Made by a program: the position numbers and the translations under genes
Shown here: in pieces, positions 1-8,486 of the stretch
Layout of the letters: every line of letters starts with the position of its first letter
How positions within the stretch are numbered: position 1 is the first letter of the stretch
The notes under the pieces: model-generated
The model's database searches: none
What the model saw: only the letters and a program-made list of their open reading frames with translations
Told to the model about the DNA's origin: nothing
Assembly: GCA_018679695.1 (NCBI GenBank)
Contig: JAHHKH010000414.1
Location: forward strand, 1 to 22,928
From: Maribacter sp.
Lineage (GTDB): Bacteria > Bacteroidota > Bacteroidia > Flavobacteriales > Flavobacteriaceae
Length of the DNA: 22,928 nt
Reading direction: 5' to 3'

Positions 1-170
1 ATGATCAGGATAGCGAGTGGGTGTTCACCCAAAATAAATTCAAGTACACCAATCCAGAAGAAGGTACGGTAATGGACGGTGAGGGCATGGATTTCAATAA
101 GGACTTCACTTTCTTGAATGCACATAAAACCTATGGTATAATGACCATTAAAGAAGATAAGAATGATTAA
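1..170 (+). CDS. lptC: LptC-like LPS export protein, C-terminal fragment
   Basis: This is the 3' end of a gene that begins before the window. The frame opens at base 3 and stops at TAA 168-170, giving about 55 residues. The visible tail has an EGxGMDFNKDF-like stretch and ends in GIMTIKEDKND. That glycine- and aspartate-rich beta strand pattern resembles the C-terminus of Bacteroidota LptC proteins as I remember them. LptC is the membrane-anchored periplasmic bridge that receives lipopolysaccharide from LptBFG and passes it to LptA. The next gene starts inside this stop region (ATG at 163), so the two are probably translationally coupled. The downstream order (small membrane protein, CNNM/CorC protein) is the usual flavobacterial arrangement after lptC. 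Only the tail is visible, so the call rests on context plus a short motif. Confidence 0.55.
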   Translation, partial: DQDSEWVFTQNKFKYTNPEEGTVMDGEGMDFNKDFTFLNAHKTYGIMTIKEDKND

Positions 171-366
171 GATATTAAGATATACGGAGTATCTCTATTT
201 GGCTGTGGCATTTTTTTCGCTCTACAGAATTTATACAGATTGGAATGTAGATCGACAAAGCACTTATTTGTTTATGTTTTTTGCCGTGGTTTCTTTGGCG
301 ATGTTCGTATTTCGAAGAAATTATAGGAAGAAGTTTGAGCAAAGAAAAAAAGATAACGAAAAGTAA
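163..366 (+). CDS. Small two-helix membrane protein, function unknown
   Basis: A 67-residue protein with two predicted membrane segments, roughly residues 8-25 (YTEYLYLAVAFFSLYRIY) and 35-51, followed by a very basic tail (RRNYRKKFEQRKKDNEK). The ATG at 163 overlaps the lptC stop by 8 bases (163-170). The stop at 364-366 is two bases before the GTG start of the CNNM/CorC gene. That packing strongly suggests a real, co-translated gene and not a chance frame. I do not recognise a named family and assign no function. Its place between an LPS-transport gene and a CNNM protein suggests an inner-membrane role, but this is inference. Confidence 0.7.
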   Translation: MIKILRYTEYLYLAVAFFSLYRIYTDWNVDRQSTYLFMFFAVVSLAMFVFRRNYRKKFEQRKKDNEK

Positions 367-368
367 AA

Positions 369-1658
369 GTGGATACATCCATCATTATTATTGTTCTTTC
401 TTTAATATTTTCTGCATTCTTTTCAGGCATGGAGATAGCCTTTATCTCGGCCAATAAGATTCATATTGAGATTGAAAAAAAGCAAGATGACTTTTTGGCC
501 AAAGTGCTGTCCCGCATTACCAAAAGCCCTTCGAAATTTATAGCCACCATGCTAATTGGGAACAATATTTCCCTGGTTATCTATGGCCTTTTCATGGGTG
601 AACTACTCATGAATTGGTTTGTCGGGATATTGCCTTCCAATAATGTACTCATACATCTTATGTTGACTGATTTTAGTTTGTTGACACAAACGATCATATC
701 AACCCTGATTATCTTGATTACAGCCGAATTCTTACCTAAGGTATTGTTCCAAATCTATGCAAATAGTCTTTTGAAAATACTGGCTGTTCCGGCTTATTTC
801 TTTTATATCTTGTTTTCAATACTATCGGATTTCGTAATCAAAGTATCCGATTTTATACTAAAAACCTTTTTCAAGACCGATGGCGATGAAACCCAGTTGG
901 CATTTAGTAAAGTGGAATTGGGAGATTACATTACTGAACAATTAGAGACGGTTGAAGAGGAAGATGACGTTGATTCCGAAATACAGATTTTTCAAAATGC
1001 ACTGGAATTCTCGGCAGTTAAGGCTCGCGAGGTTATGGTACCAAGAACTGAGATAACCGCGGTTGAGCTTCACGAGAATCCAAAATATCTCACCAAGTTA
1101 TTTACAGAGACAGGGTATTCCAAAATACTTATTTATAAAGATACTATCGATAATATTATTGGGTATGTGCATTCATATGAGTTATTCAAAAAACCAAAAA
1201 CGATAAAGAGCATCTTACGACCCGTTGAATTTGTCCCGGAGACCATGCTAATCCACGACATATTGAATGTCTTGACCAAGAAGCGAAAAAGTATTGCCGT
1301 GGTCTTGGATGAATATGGAGGTACTTCGGGTATTATGACCGTTGAGGATATAGTAGAAGAACTTTTCGGTGAAATTGAGGACGAACATGATTCCACTGAC
1401 TTGTTGGAAGAGCAACTTGAAGACCATTGTTATAGATTCTCAGCTCGTCTTGAGGTTGATTATGTAAATGAGAATTATAAATTAGAACTGCCTGAAAACG
1501 ATGAATATGAAACTCTTGGAGGGCTCATTGTAAGCGAAACAGGGAAAATCCCAGAACAGGATACAGAGATTCGAATTGATAATTTTATTTTCACAATATT
1601 GGAAGTATCCAATACCAAAATCGATTTGATAAAACTTCAGGTGTTAGATAATGATTAG
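369..1658 (+). CDS. CNNM/CBS/CorC-HlyC domain membrane protein
   Basis: A 429-residue protein of the CNNM (DUF21) - CBS pair - CorC/HlyC family, usually annotated as hemolysin-like or as a magnesium/cobalt efflux protein. Residues 1 to about 170 hold the DUF21 membrane domain (hydrophobic IIIIVLSLIFSAFFSGMEIAF at the start). The first CBS motif begins around residue 218 (REVMVPRTEI). The hallmark second CBS motif DEYGGTSGIMTVEDIVEELFG starts at 314. Residues 355-425 form the small C-terminal CorC/HlyC domain (ETLGGLIVSETGKIP). The start is GTG at 369, two bases after the preceding stop. The next ATG would cut into the first membrane segment, so GTG is preferred. Relatives include GldE of the gliding machinery, but the usual gldD/ssb neighbours are absent. 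I therefore leave the transported ion and any gliding role open. Confidence 0.88.
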   Translation: MDTSIIIIVLSLIFSAFFSGMEIAFISANKIHIEIEKKQDDFLAKVLSRITKSPSKFIATMLIGNNISLVIYGLFMGELLMNWFVGILPSNNVLIHLMLTDFSLLTQTIISTLIILITAEFLPKVLFQIYANSLLKILAVPAYFFYILFSILSDFVIKVSDFILKTFFKTDGDETQLAFSKVELGDYITEQLETVEEEDDVDSEIQIFQNALEFSAVKAREVMVPRTEITAVELHENPKYLTKLFTETGYSKILIYKDTIDNIIGYVHSYELFKKPKTIKSILRPVEFVPETMLIHDILNVLTKKRKSIAVVLDEYGGTSGIMTVEDIVEELFGEIEDEHDSTDLLEEQLEDHCYRFSARLEVDYVNENYKLELPENDEYETLGGLIVSETGKIPEQDTEIRIDNFIFTILEVSNTKIDLIKLQVLDND

Positions 1659-1693
1659 GCCTTTAAAAACCCAACTTTAGGGCTGCTTTACTT

Positions 1694-1724
1694 TTTATTA
1701 TTCCAAAAGAAAATGGTAATTTCG
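1694..1724 (+). promoter_or_regulatory. Candidate promoter for the ppiD-like gene
   Basis: TTT at 1694-1696, a 20-base spacer, and TAATTTCG at 1717-1724 resemble the Bacteroidota housekeeping promoter (TTTG, 19-21 bases, TAnnTTTG), with one mismatch in each box. A start site near 1730 would leave a leader of about 20 bases before the ATG at 1751. The 92-base gap after the CNNM gene stop makes a separate promoter plausible, but no transcript evidence is available from sequence. Confidence 0.3.
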
Positions 1725-1750
1725 CAAACTGATTTTAAACACAGCATACA

Positions 1751-3871
1751 ATGGCGATTTTAGAGAATATAAGAAAGCGAACCACTGTTTTGATATTGAT
1801 CATCGGATTAGCACTTTTTGCATTTGTAATTTCCGGTGTATTTACCAGTAATGATTTGGGCGGAGGTAAAATAGGCTCTTCTGTAGCAGAAATCAATGGA
1901 AATGAGATTTCTATAGATGATTTTAGGAGAAAGGTAGAGACGGCTTCCAACAGATTTGGTCCCTCAGCGTCCTCCATGCAGGTTGTAAATCAGGTATGGG
2001 ATCAAGAAGTCAGGAATTCGATCTTGGGTCAGCAGTTCGAGGACCTGGGAATTGATATTGAGCGTGATCAAATAATGAACTATATCAAAACAATTCCTTC
2101 CTATAGTCAAAACCCACAATTTACCGATGAGAATGGAGTTTTTGACGAGAATAAATTCAGGGATTTCATTGCAGACCTTAGAGCAAATAGTCCATCTCAA
2201 TATGACCTCTGGTTGCAAGATGAACAGTCCATAATCCAAAATGCCAAACAACAGACTTATTTTAACTTGGTCAAGGCCGGTGTTGGTGCAACGCTTAAAG
2301 AAGGGGAATTGGATTATAAATTAGCCAACGATAAAGTAGATATCAAATATGTTCGTCTACCCTATACATTAATAGCCGATAGTACGATAAACATTACCAA
2401 GAGCGAAATTCAATCCTATATCAATAGTCACAAGGAAGATTTTAAGCAGGAAGAAGCTCGGGATATCCAATATGTGTTTTTTGAGGAAAAGGCTTCTGTC
2501 GATGATGAAAATGCAATAAAGGAAGAAGTAACCAAGTTAATGGGCGATAGAGTTGAGTATTTAGAGGAAAATGATACTATGGATACTATTCCTGGATTCA
2601 AAAACACATCTGACATTACCGCATTCCTGGATAGAAATTCTGATTTAAAGTTCGATACGATCTACAAGGCCAAAAGAGATTTGACTGGAATATTCGCAGA
2701 TACCTTGGCATCATTGAAAGTGGGTGATACTTATGGTCCCTACAAGGATGGGGATTACTTTAAAGTTTCTAAGAAAGTGAATATAAAAACAAACGGTTCT
2801 GCCAAAGCGAGTCATATTTTAATTACTTGGAAAGGGGCAGAAAGGGCTAGTCCGAATATTACAAGAACAAAGGAAGAGGCAGAAGCTAAGGCAAAAGAAC
2901 TTCTCGTGGAGGCTAAAGAAAAAGATGCTGTCTTTGTTCAATTGGCACGCGATAATTCTGATGGACCCTCTGCACCAAATGGTGGGGATTTGGGATACTT
3001 TCAAGAAGGGGCAATGGTAGCTGAATTCAATGATTTTGTATTTAAAAATGAGGTAGGGACCATTGATTTGGTTGAAACAGCTTTGGGTTATCATATTGTT
3101 AAGATTGATGACAAACAAGATGTTTATCAAATAGCAACATTGGCAAGGGAAATTGAACCCTCTGAAACCACTATCAATACAATATTCATGAATGCCACCA
3201 CATTCGAAATGGAGTCAATTTCAGGTGAGAAGGCCTTTACTGATTTAGCTAAGGAAAGTGAGTATACCGTGCGTCCTGTAAATAAGTTAAAGGCCATGGA
3301 TGAGAATTTACCTGGGCTTAACAGTCAGAGAGGCATTGTGCAATGGGCATTTAATAATGATACCAAAATTGGCGATATAAAAAGGTTCAGCGTAAATAAT
3401 GGCTATGCTATTGTTCAAATGACCGGAGTTTATGAAGAAGGATTGAAAACTGTAGAAGATGCTTCAACTACAGTGCTTCCAATTTTAAGGAAAGAAAAAA
3501 AGGCTGCCCAGTTGATCAGTGCGAATACAGGCAAGTCTATCGAGGATATTGCCAAGGATAATAGTGTTTCGGTTTCCAATGCATCCGCATTGACCGTTAA
3601 ATCACCAACTATTCCTGGGGCTGGTCGTGAGCCTACCGTTGTAGGTACTGCCTTTGCGATGAACGAAGGTGAGACCTCTGAACTTTTGGAAGGTGAAAGT
3701 GGCGTTTTCATTATTACTGTTACCAAAAAGGATGAAGCCCCTAAACTCGAAAACTACAGTACTTTTGCCAATACCATCAAGACTGCAAATGCTGGAAAAG
3801 TGAATACAGCGGTGTATAATGCTTTGAAGGAAGCTGCCGACATAGAAGATAAAAGAGCTATATTCTACTAG
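1751..3871 (+). CDS. ppiD: PpiD/SurA-like periplasmic peptidyl-prolyl isomerase
   Basis: A 706-residue membrane-anchored foldase. Residues 1-11 are a basic cytoplasmic tip (AILENIRKR). Residues 12-32 are one transmembrane helix, with no cleavage site visible. A SurA_N-type chaperone region covers roughly 35-230. A parvulin domain lies at about 351-452: it begins AKASHILITW, continues through FVQLARDNSDGPSAPNGGDLG, and ends GYHIVKI, which is the standard parvulin signature. A second, less conserved parvulin-like segment may lie around 560-690. The layout (single anchor, N-terminal chaperone region, central parvulin) matches PpiD more than SurA, which has a cleaved signal peptide. The role expected from the family is folding of outer-membrane and secreted proteins just after Sec export. 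A hairpin terminator follows the stop at once. Confidence 0.88.
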   Translation: MAILENIRKRTTVLILIIGLALFAFVISGVFTSNDLGGGKIGSSVAEINGNEISIDDFRRKVETASNRFGPSASSMQVVNQVWDQEVRNSILGQQFEDLGIDIERDQIMNYIKTIPSYSQNPQFTDENGVFDENKFRDFIADLRANSPSQYDLWLQDEQSIIQNAKQQTYFNLVKAGVGATLKEGELDYKLANDKVDIKYVRLPYTLIADSTINITKSEIQSYINSHKEDFKQEEARDIQYVFFEEKASVDDENAIKEEVTKLMGDRVEYLEENDTMDTIPGFKNTSDITAFLDRNSDLKFDTIYKAKRDLTGIFADTLASLKVGDTYGPYKDGDYFKVSKKVNIKTNGSAKASHILITWKGAERASPNITRTKEEAEAKAKELLVEAKEKDAVFVQLARDNSDGPSAPNGGDLGYFQEGAMVAEFNDFVFKNEVGTIDLVETALGYHIVKIDDKQDVYQIATLAREIEPSETTINTIFMNATTFEMESISGEKAFTDLAKESEYTVRPVNKLKAMDENLPGLNSQRGIVQWAFNNDTKIGDIKRFSVNNGYAIVQMTGVYEEGLKTVEDASTTVLPILRKEKKAAQLISANTGKSIEDIAKDNSVSVSNASALTVKSPTIPGAGREPTVVGTAFAMNEGETSELLEGESGVFIITVTKKDEAPKLENYSTFANTIKTANAGKVNTAVYNALKEAADIEDKRAIFY

Positions 3872-3891
3872 GAACAAGTAGTTTCAATTTT

Positions 3892-3923
3892 AAAAAGTCC
3901 TGATTCTACTATCAGGACTTTTT
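3892..3923. terminator. Bidirectional intrinsic terminator, ppiD / GHMP kinase
   Basis: A perfect 13-bp inverted repeat (AAAAAGTCCTGAT at 3892-3904, ATCAGGACTTTTT at 3911-3923) surrounds a 6-base loop. The T run on the plus strand continues to 3925, and the A run on the left gives a U tract on the minus-strand transcript. It lies between the stop of ppiD (+) and the stop of the GHMP kinase (-, TAA at 3924-3926), so it can terminate both convergent transcripts. Confidence 0.9.
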
Positions 3924-4829
3924 TTATAAGATCATTTCTGAAAAAGGGATGATGGTACCATAACCCCTATCTTTAAAATAGGCCATTCCTGTTTCGTCAC
4001 CGGTCACTAGAATAAAATCACCGCCCCAAGCACCTAGACTTTTAATGGCACTTGGATATTCATCGAATAGCAATCTTTTGATGGTGGGTATTTTAAGTGT
4101 ATTGGATATGGTTGTTTCGTGCAGGTCCATAAGGGTTTGAAAGTTATCCAGATTAGTACATGAAATCATTTTGGTAGTTATACCCCCTATGGTAGTAACA
4201 AGATACCGAGAATCGAATTTCAAATTTCTATATTCGGAAATGGCTTCACGACTATTTTGTTTTTTATTAAGATATATAAAAAAAAGGTGGTCTATGAAAA
4301 CTGGATCAAAGATCACTTCTTGAACTATGGGTTCGTTATTTTTTAGTTGGTATAATATAGCGGTACTGTGTTGTGCGCAGGCAATATCGTAGCCACTCCC
4401 ACCAAAGGTATGATTTAGCAATTCATAGGCATTTACATTCGCCCATTGGGCAATGTTGTTTATCAATGTTGACGAGGTGCCGAGACCCCATTCCCTAGGG
4501 AATGTTAATTTGGTTTCTATATTATATCCTGAGCCATCCTTAAGGAAATTGGGATTCAATTTTTGAGCTTCGCTAAGTATTTCAAGAAGGGTTTTTGAAA
4601 TTTCGGAATTGGAAGATGAAATCTCGGTCATAGGTTCTAGTTCAATAATCGCCTCAAACCATACCTCATCTTTGTCATCCAAACTCAACCATTTGATCTT
4701 TTTGTGATCCGCCTCATTTACAGTTAAAAACTGTCCGTATTTAGTGGGGATGGCCAAGGCTTTTGCACCATCTAAAACTGCATATTCGCCTGTTATCAAT
4801 AATTTGCCGTTGCTATAGAACTTTTTCAC
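3924..4829 (-). CDS. GYDIA-type GHMP kinase, probable mevalonate-pathway kinase
   Basis: A 301-residue GHMP-superfamily kinase. Motif 1 is GKLLITGEYAVLDGA at 8-22. Motif 2, the ATP-binding loop, is WGLGTSSTL at 114-122. The family-defining GSGYDIA is at 144-150. Motif 3 is LGAWGGDFIL at 265-274. The GEYAV form of motif 1 and the GAxGGD form of motif 3 resemble phosphomevalonate kinases more than mevalonate kinases, which usually carry GEHAV. The start is GTG (4829-4827) in a GTGA overlap with the stop of HMG-CoA reductase, so the two genes are translationally coupled. This makes a mevalonate-pathway phosphorylation step the likely role. The exact substrate (mevalonate or 5-phosphomevalonate) is inference. 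Length and motifs are complete and no damage is visible. Confidence 0.85.
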   Translation of the reverse strand: MKKFYSNGKLLITGEYAVLDGAKALAIPTKYGQFLTVNEADHKKIKWLSLDDKDEVWFEAIIELEPMTEISSSNSEISKTLLEILSEAQKLNPNFLKDGSGYNIETKLTFPREWGLGTSSTLINNIAQWANVNAYELLNHTFGGSGYDIACAQHSTAILYQLKNNEPIVQEVIFDPVFIDHLFFIYLNKKQNSREAISEYRNLKFDSRYLVTTIGGITTKMISCTNLDNFQTLMDLHETTISNTLKIPTIKRLLFDEYPSAIKSLGAWGGDFILVTGDETGMAYFKDRGYGTIIPFSEMIL

Positions 4830-6148
4830 GTATTGCTCCTTAGCTTTTCAAATGCTTCTACTACCGCACTGTGCGAAACTGTGTGGTTTTTGAAATAATT
4901 GACCATATCATTTTTTTCAACCTCTGTAGCTCCTAGTTGGTTCAGTATATTCAGCAAGTGCATTTTCATATGGCCTTCTTGGATTCCTGTTGTGATCAAG
5001 GAACTGATAGCGGCAAAATTTTGGGCTAATCCGGCTACGGCAACAATCTGCATTAATTCCTTTGCTGTGGGTTGCTGCAAAATTTCGAGTGCCAGTTTAA
5101 CCAGGGGATGAAGATTTGTTAATCCACCTACGGTACCCAATGCCAAGGGGATTTCTATCCAGAACTTAAATACGCCGTTTTCAATGCTGGCATTGGTAAG
5201 GCTCTTATACTTTCCATCTTTGGCAGCATAAGCATGTGCGCCTGCTTCCACGGCTCTAAAGTCGTTCCCAGTGGCTAGTACAACAGCATCAATCCCGTTC
5301 ATTATTCCTTTATTATGCGTGACGGCCCTATGGGGCTCTACATTGGCAATGGCTATGGCCCGTAGCATTTTATTCGCAAATTCATTGGGCGAAACGGATG
5401 TACTTGTTTTCAGATCCCTTATCGCGCATTCCACTTCGGCCCGAACAATGCATCCTGGTACGTAGTTGGATAGAATGCTCATTACGATTTCTACCTGTTT
5501 TTCCTTTTCATTGAAAAGTGCGAATTGCTGTGCCTCACTTTTAAAGGTCTGGGCAATTTGTTCCAAACACGAATTGATAAAATTGGCACCCATGGCATCC
5601 AGGGTTTCAAAAGTACAATGTAATTGGTAGTAGTCCTTAAGTTCGGTTGTCTTATTGCGCAACTCAATTTTCAAGATCCCCCCACCGCGCTTTTCCATAT
5701 TTTTGGTCAAGGGTTTCGCCTCTTCCAATAATTTGCTATGCACAGTATTAAAGAATTCCACTAATTTGAAGGAATCCCCATAAAACATAAAATGAACTTG
5801 ACCAATTTTTTCCGTACCGATGATTTCTGACTTGAATCCTCCACGATCAAGCCAAAATTTAGCTGCTTTACTTGCTGCTGCAACTACAGAACTTTCTTCT
5901 ATAGCCATAGGAATGGCATAAAGTTTACCATTGATCAGGAAATTGGGCGCAATTCCCAATGGGAGGTAATAGTTCGTAATCGTATTCTCAATGAATTCAT
6001 CATGCAATTTTTGTACCTCATCTTCCGAATTCCAATAACTTTCCAATATATTCTTGGCCTTTTTCGGGTTTTGGGTATATCGCTCGGCAACCCAATCAAT
6101 TTTTTCTTGTTTTGAAAGTTTGGAGAAACCAACAATCGGATCAATCAT
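4826..6148 (-). CDS. mvaA: Hydroxymethylglutaryl-CoA reductase, class II
   Basis: An HMG-CoA reductase of the compact class II (bacterial, no membrane anchor), 440 residues from the chosen start. In the 448-residue long frame the visible motifs are: LPLGIAPNFLING at 71; the catalytic Glu region AIEESSVVAAAS near 90-101; the cofactor motif DAMGAN at 192-197; the catalytic Lys region THNKGIMNGIDAV at 285-297; and the late catalytic His in HTVSHSAVVEAF near 430-441. The enzyme reduces HMG-CoA to mevalonate, the committed step of the mevalonate pathway. I prefer the ATG at 6148 over 6172: the family usually begins close to GFSKLS, and a TATATTTG box at 6177-6170 would place transcription start inside the long version. 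The gene heads a two-gene operon with the GHMP kinase. Confidence 0.93.
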   Translation of the reverse strand: MIDPIVGFSKLSKQEKIDWVAERYTQNPKKAKNILESYWNSEDEVQKLHDEFIENTITNYYLPLGIAPNFLINGKLYAIPMAIEESSVVAAASKAAKFWLDRGGFKSEIIGTEKIGQVHFMFYGDSFKLVEFFNTVHSKLLEEAKPLTKNMEKRGGGILKIELRNKTTELKDYYQLHCTFETLDAMGANFINSCLEQIAQTFKSEAQQFALFNEKEKQVEIVMSILSNYVPGCIVRAEVECAIRDLKTSTSVSPNEFANKMLRAIAIANVEPHRAVTHNKGIMNGIDAVVLATGNDFRAVEAGAHAYAAKDGKYKSLTNASIENGVFKFWIEIPLALGTVGGLTNLHPLVKLALEILQQPTAKELMQIVAVAGLAQNFAAISSLITTGIQEGHMKMHLLNILNQLGATEVEKNDMVNYFKNHTVSHSAVVEAFEKLRSNT

Positions 6149-6169
6149 GGCACATTTGGTTTGTGGTTT

Positions 6170-6177
6170 CAAATATA
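6170..6177 (-). promoter_or_regulatory. Candidate -7 box for the HMG-CoA reductase operon
   Basis: On the minus strand, TATATTTG (6177-6170) matches the Bacteroidota -7 consensus TAnnTTTG exactly. No good TTTG -33 box is seen at 19-21 bases upstream, so support is partial. If used, transcription would begin near 6163, downstream of the ATG at 6172, which favours the ATG at 6148 as the real start. Confidence 0.35.
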
Positions 6178-6243
6178 GTCATTAAGGTCATAATTAACCG
6201 CCCATAAAGAATGGTGAAGGCATATGGGTTTTTGACGGTAAAG

Positions 6244-6275
6244 TTTAATTAATTGTAAAATATTCACTAAACTTG
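6244..6275 (+). promoter_or_regulatory. Candidate promoter for the DPP IV / POT unit
   Basis: TTT at 6244-6246, a 21-base spacer and TAAACTTG at 6268-6275 (one mismatch to TAnnTTTG) fit the Bacteroidota promoter pattern. They sit in the 131-155 base divergent gap with the HMG-CoA reductase gene. The implied start near 6281 leaves a leader of about 22 bases. The region is AT-rich, so chance matches are likely and this is only a candidate. Confidence 0.3.
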
Positions 6276-6303
6276 ACAGATTTTATATATTTTTTAGGAA
6301 AAT

Positions 6304-8469
6304 ATGAATAAACGCTACGTTCTATTGCTATTCTTCATCGGTCTATCGATGTTGACTTTTGCCCAGGGAAAAAAAATAACAATTGAGGAAATATATCAGG
6401 GCGCCTTTAGAACAAGTGGTTTGGATGTATTGCGATCCATGGGAAATGGGGAACATTACACCATCATGAATTCTAATAGATCAAATAAGTCGTCCAGTAT
6501 TGACAAGTATGACTATAAGACCTTGGAAAAGGTTGAAACCTTGGTTAATTCAGCAGATAGTGAATCTATTCCTTCATTCAGTTCATATACCTTCAGCGAG
6601 GACGAGTCCAAAATACTTCTGGCTACCGAAATAGAATCGATATATAGGCGCTCAACTTTGGGTGTTTTTTATGTCTATGATATTGTTGCCAAGTCTATTG
6701 TTAAGATATCCGACGATAAAGTTCAGGAACCCTTATTGTCCCCTGATGGGAAACAGGTAGCATATGTCACAAAAAATAATTTGTACATTTTCGACATCGC
6801 TTCAAAAAGCACCAAGCAAGTAACAACCGATGGGGCAAAAAACAAGATCATAAATGGCATAACCGATTGGGTCTATGAGGAGGAATTTGCTTTCGTGAGG
6901 GCCTTTGCTTGGAATTCAGATGGTACCAAAATTGCTTTTCTTCGGTTTGACGAGACCAATGTACCTGAGTTTTCGATGGATATATATGGTGCCGATTTAT
7001 ATCAAAAACAACATGTTTTTAAATATCCGAAAGCAGGAGAGGATAATGCTTTGGTTACCTTGTATCTTTTTGATGTACAATCTGGTAATATATCCAATAT
7101 CAATTTGGGAAATCCCTATTATATTCCTCGTATCAAGTGGATGAACAATGCCGATTATTTGAGCGTGACTACTCTGAACAGACATCAAAATCATTTAAAG
7201 CTTAATGCTGTGAATGCCAAGGATAATACCGTGACTGTTTTGTTGGAGGAGCAGGATGATGCCTATATTGATATTAATGATAATCTTACCTTTCTTGAGG
7301 ACGACAGTTTTATTTGGACTAGTGAGATAGATGGATTTAATCATATTTATCTTTATGATTCAAAAGGTACGCTAATGAACCAAATCACCGAGGGTGATTG
7401 GGAAGTGACAGATTATTATGGCTATGACCAAAATGAGGATAGGATTTACTATCAGTCTACCGAAAATGGCTCTATTAACAGAGGCGTTTACAGTATAGAA
7501 AGTAATGGAAAGCGAAAAAAAGAACTTACAACCCAAATAGGCACAAATTCCGCTGCATTTAGCGCGGATTTCGGTTATTATATCAATACGTATTCCAGTG
7601 CATCCATACCTTATAAATATACCTTGCATAAGGCGCTTACGGGCGATAAAATAAAGGATATTAAGGATAATCAGTCGCTCGTGGACAAACTAAAAGGTTA
7701 TGAGGTGGCACCAAAGGAATTTTCAACTTTGGCAATAAATGGAAACGAATTGAATATGTACATGATCAAGCCCAATGATTTTGATACTTCTAAGGAATAT
7801 CCCCTTCTACTTTTTCAATATAGCGGTCCTGGATCACAATCTGTTGCCAACCGCTGGGGAGGTGCGAATGACTATTGGCATCAAATGCTGGCTTCAGAAG
7901 GTTATATCATTGCATGCATAGATGGTAGGGGAACGGGTTTAAAAGGAAGGGATTTTAAAAAAGTAACCCAAAAGGAATTAGGTAAGTACGAGGTAGAGGA
8001 CCAAATTGCGGCAGCCAAAAAGTTGAGTGAACTTACTTATATCGACGAAAAACGGACCGGTATTTGGGGATGGAGCTACGGAGGTTTCATGTCGACCAAC
8101 TGCATTTTAAAAGGTAATGATGTATTTGAGACAGCGATTGCGGTAGCCCCGGTTACCTCATGGCGCTTTTATGATACGATATATACCGAACGATTTATGC
8201 TAACACCAACTGAGAATCCTGGTGGTTATGACGATAATTCGCCCTTTAACTATCCAGAGCTCTTAAAAGGAAAATACTTATTGGTGCATGGTTCTGGCGA
8301 TGATAATGTTCATGTACAAAATACCATGCGTATGGTAGAGGCTTTGATACAGGCGAATAAACCATTTGAATGGGCCATTTACCCAGACAAGAACCATGGG
8401 ATCTATGGAGGCAATACACGCTTGCACCTTTATAATAAAATGACCAAATTCATTAAAGAAAATTTATAA
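6304..8469 (+). CDS. Dipeptidyl peptidase IV, S9 family, secreted
   Basis: A 721-residue serine exopeptidase that removes X-Pro or X-Ala dipeptides from peptide N-termini. Residues 1-21 form a signal peptide (hydrophobic core, likely cut after TFAQ), so it acts in the periplasm or outside. Residues about 40-470 are the beta-propeller DPPIV_N domain with the substrate N-terminus motif DWVYEEE at 188-194; E193 and E194 match the human Glu pair. The alpha/beta-hydrolase domain carries GWSYGGF with nucleophile S591, the acid D666 in HGSGDDNVH, and H698 in KNHGIYGG. The D-to-H spacing of 32 equals that of human DPP4 (D708, H740). The gene ends 17 bases before a POT peptide transporter and probably shares its transcript. 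The triad is complete, and I see no frameshift. Confidence 0.95.
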   Translation: MNKRYVLLLFFIGLSMLTFAQGKKITIEEIYQGAFRTSGLDVLRSMGNGEHYTIMNSNRSNKSSSIDKYDYKTLEKVETLVNSADSESIPSFSSYTFSEDESKILLATEIESIYRRSTLGVFYVYDIVAKSIVKISDDKVQEPLLSPDGKQVAYVTKNNLYIFDIASKSTKQVTTDGAKNKIINGITDWVYEEEFAFVRAFAWNSDGTKIAFLRFDETNVPEFSMDIYGADLYQKQHVFKYPKAGEDNALVTLYLFDVQSGNISNINLGNPYYIPRIKWMNNADYLSVTTLNRHQNHLKLNAVNAKDNTVTVLLEEQDDAYIDINDNLTFLEDDSFIWTSEIDGFNHIYLYDSKGTLMNQITEGDWEVTDYYGYDQNEDRIYYQSTENGSINRGVYSIESNGKRKKELTTQIGTNSAAFSADFGYYINTYSSASIPYKYTLHKALTGDKIKDIKDNQSLVDKLKGYEVAPKEFSTLAINGNELNMYMIKPNDFDTSKEYPLLLFQYSGPGSQSVANRWGGANDYWHQMLASEGYIIACIDGRGTGLKGRDFKKVTQKELGKYEVEDQIAAAKKLSELTYIDEKRTGIWGWSYGGFMSTNCILKGNDVFETAIAVAPVTSWRFYDTIYTERFMLTPTENPGGYDDNSPFNYPELLKGKYLLVHGSGDDNVHVQNTMRMVEALIQANKPFEWAIYPDKNHGIYGGNTRLHLYNKMTKFIKENL

Positions 8470-8486
8470 CCAAACAACATTAATTT

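Noticed and set aside
1133..1396. Open frames of 60-110 codons antisense to the CNNM, ppiD, prc, sugar porter and other genes
   Set aside because: All lie within well-supported genes on the other strand or frame, have low-complexity composition and show no recognisable domain.
369..1658. GldE gliding-motility assignment for the CNNM protein
   Set aside because: The domain layout is shared, but the gldD/ssb context is absent and the neighbours are LPS export and PpiD genes, so the gliding name is not supported.
1659..1750. Possible hairpin ACCC...AGGG after the CNNM gene
   Set aside because: Only three or four GC pairs and no adjacent T run; too weak for a terminator call.
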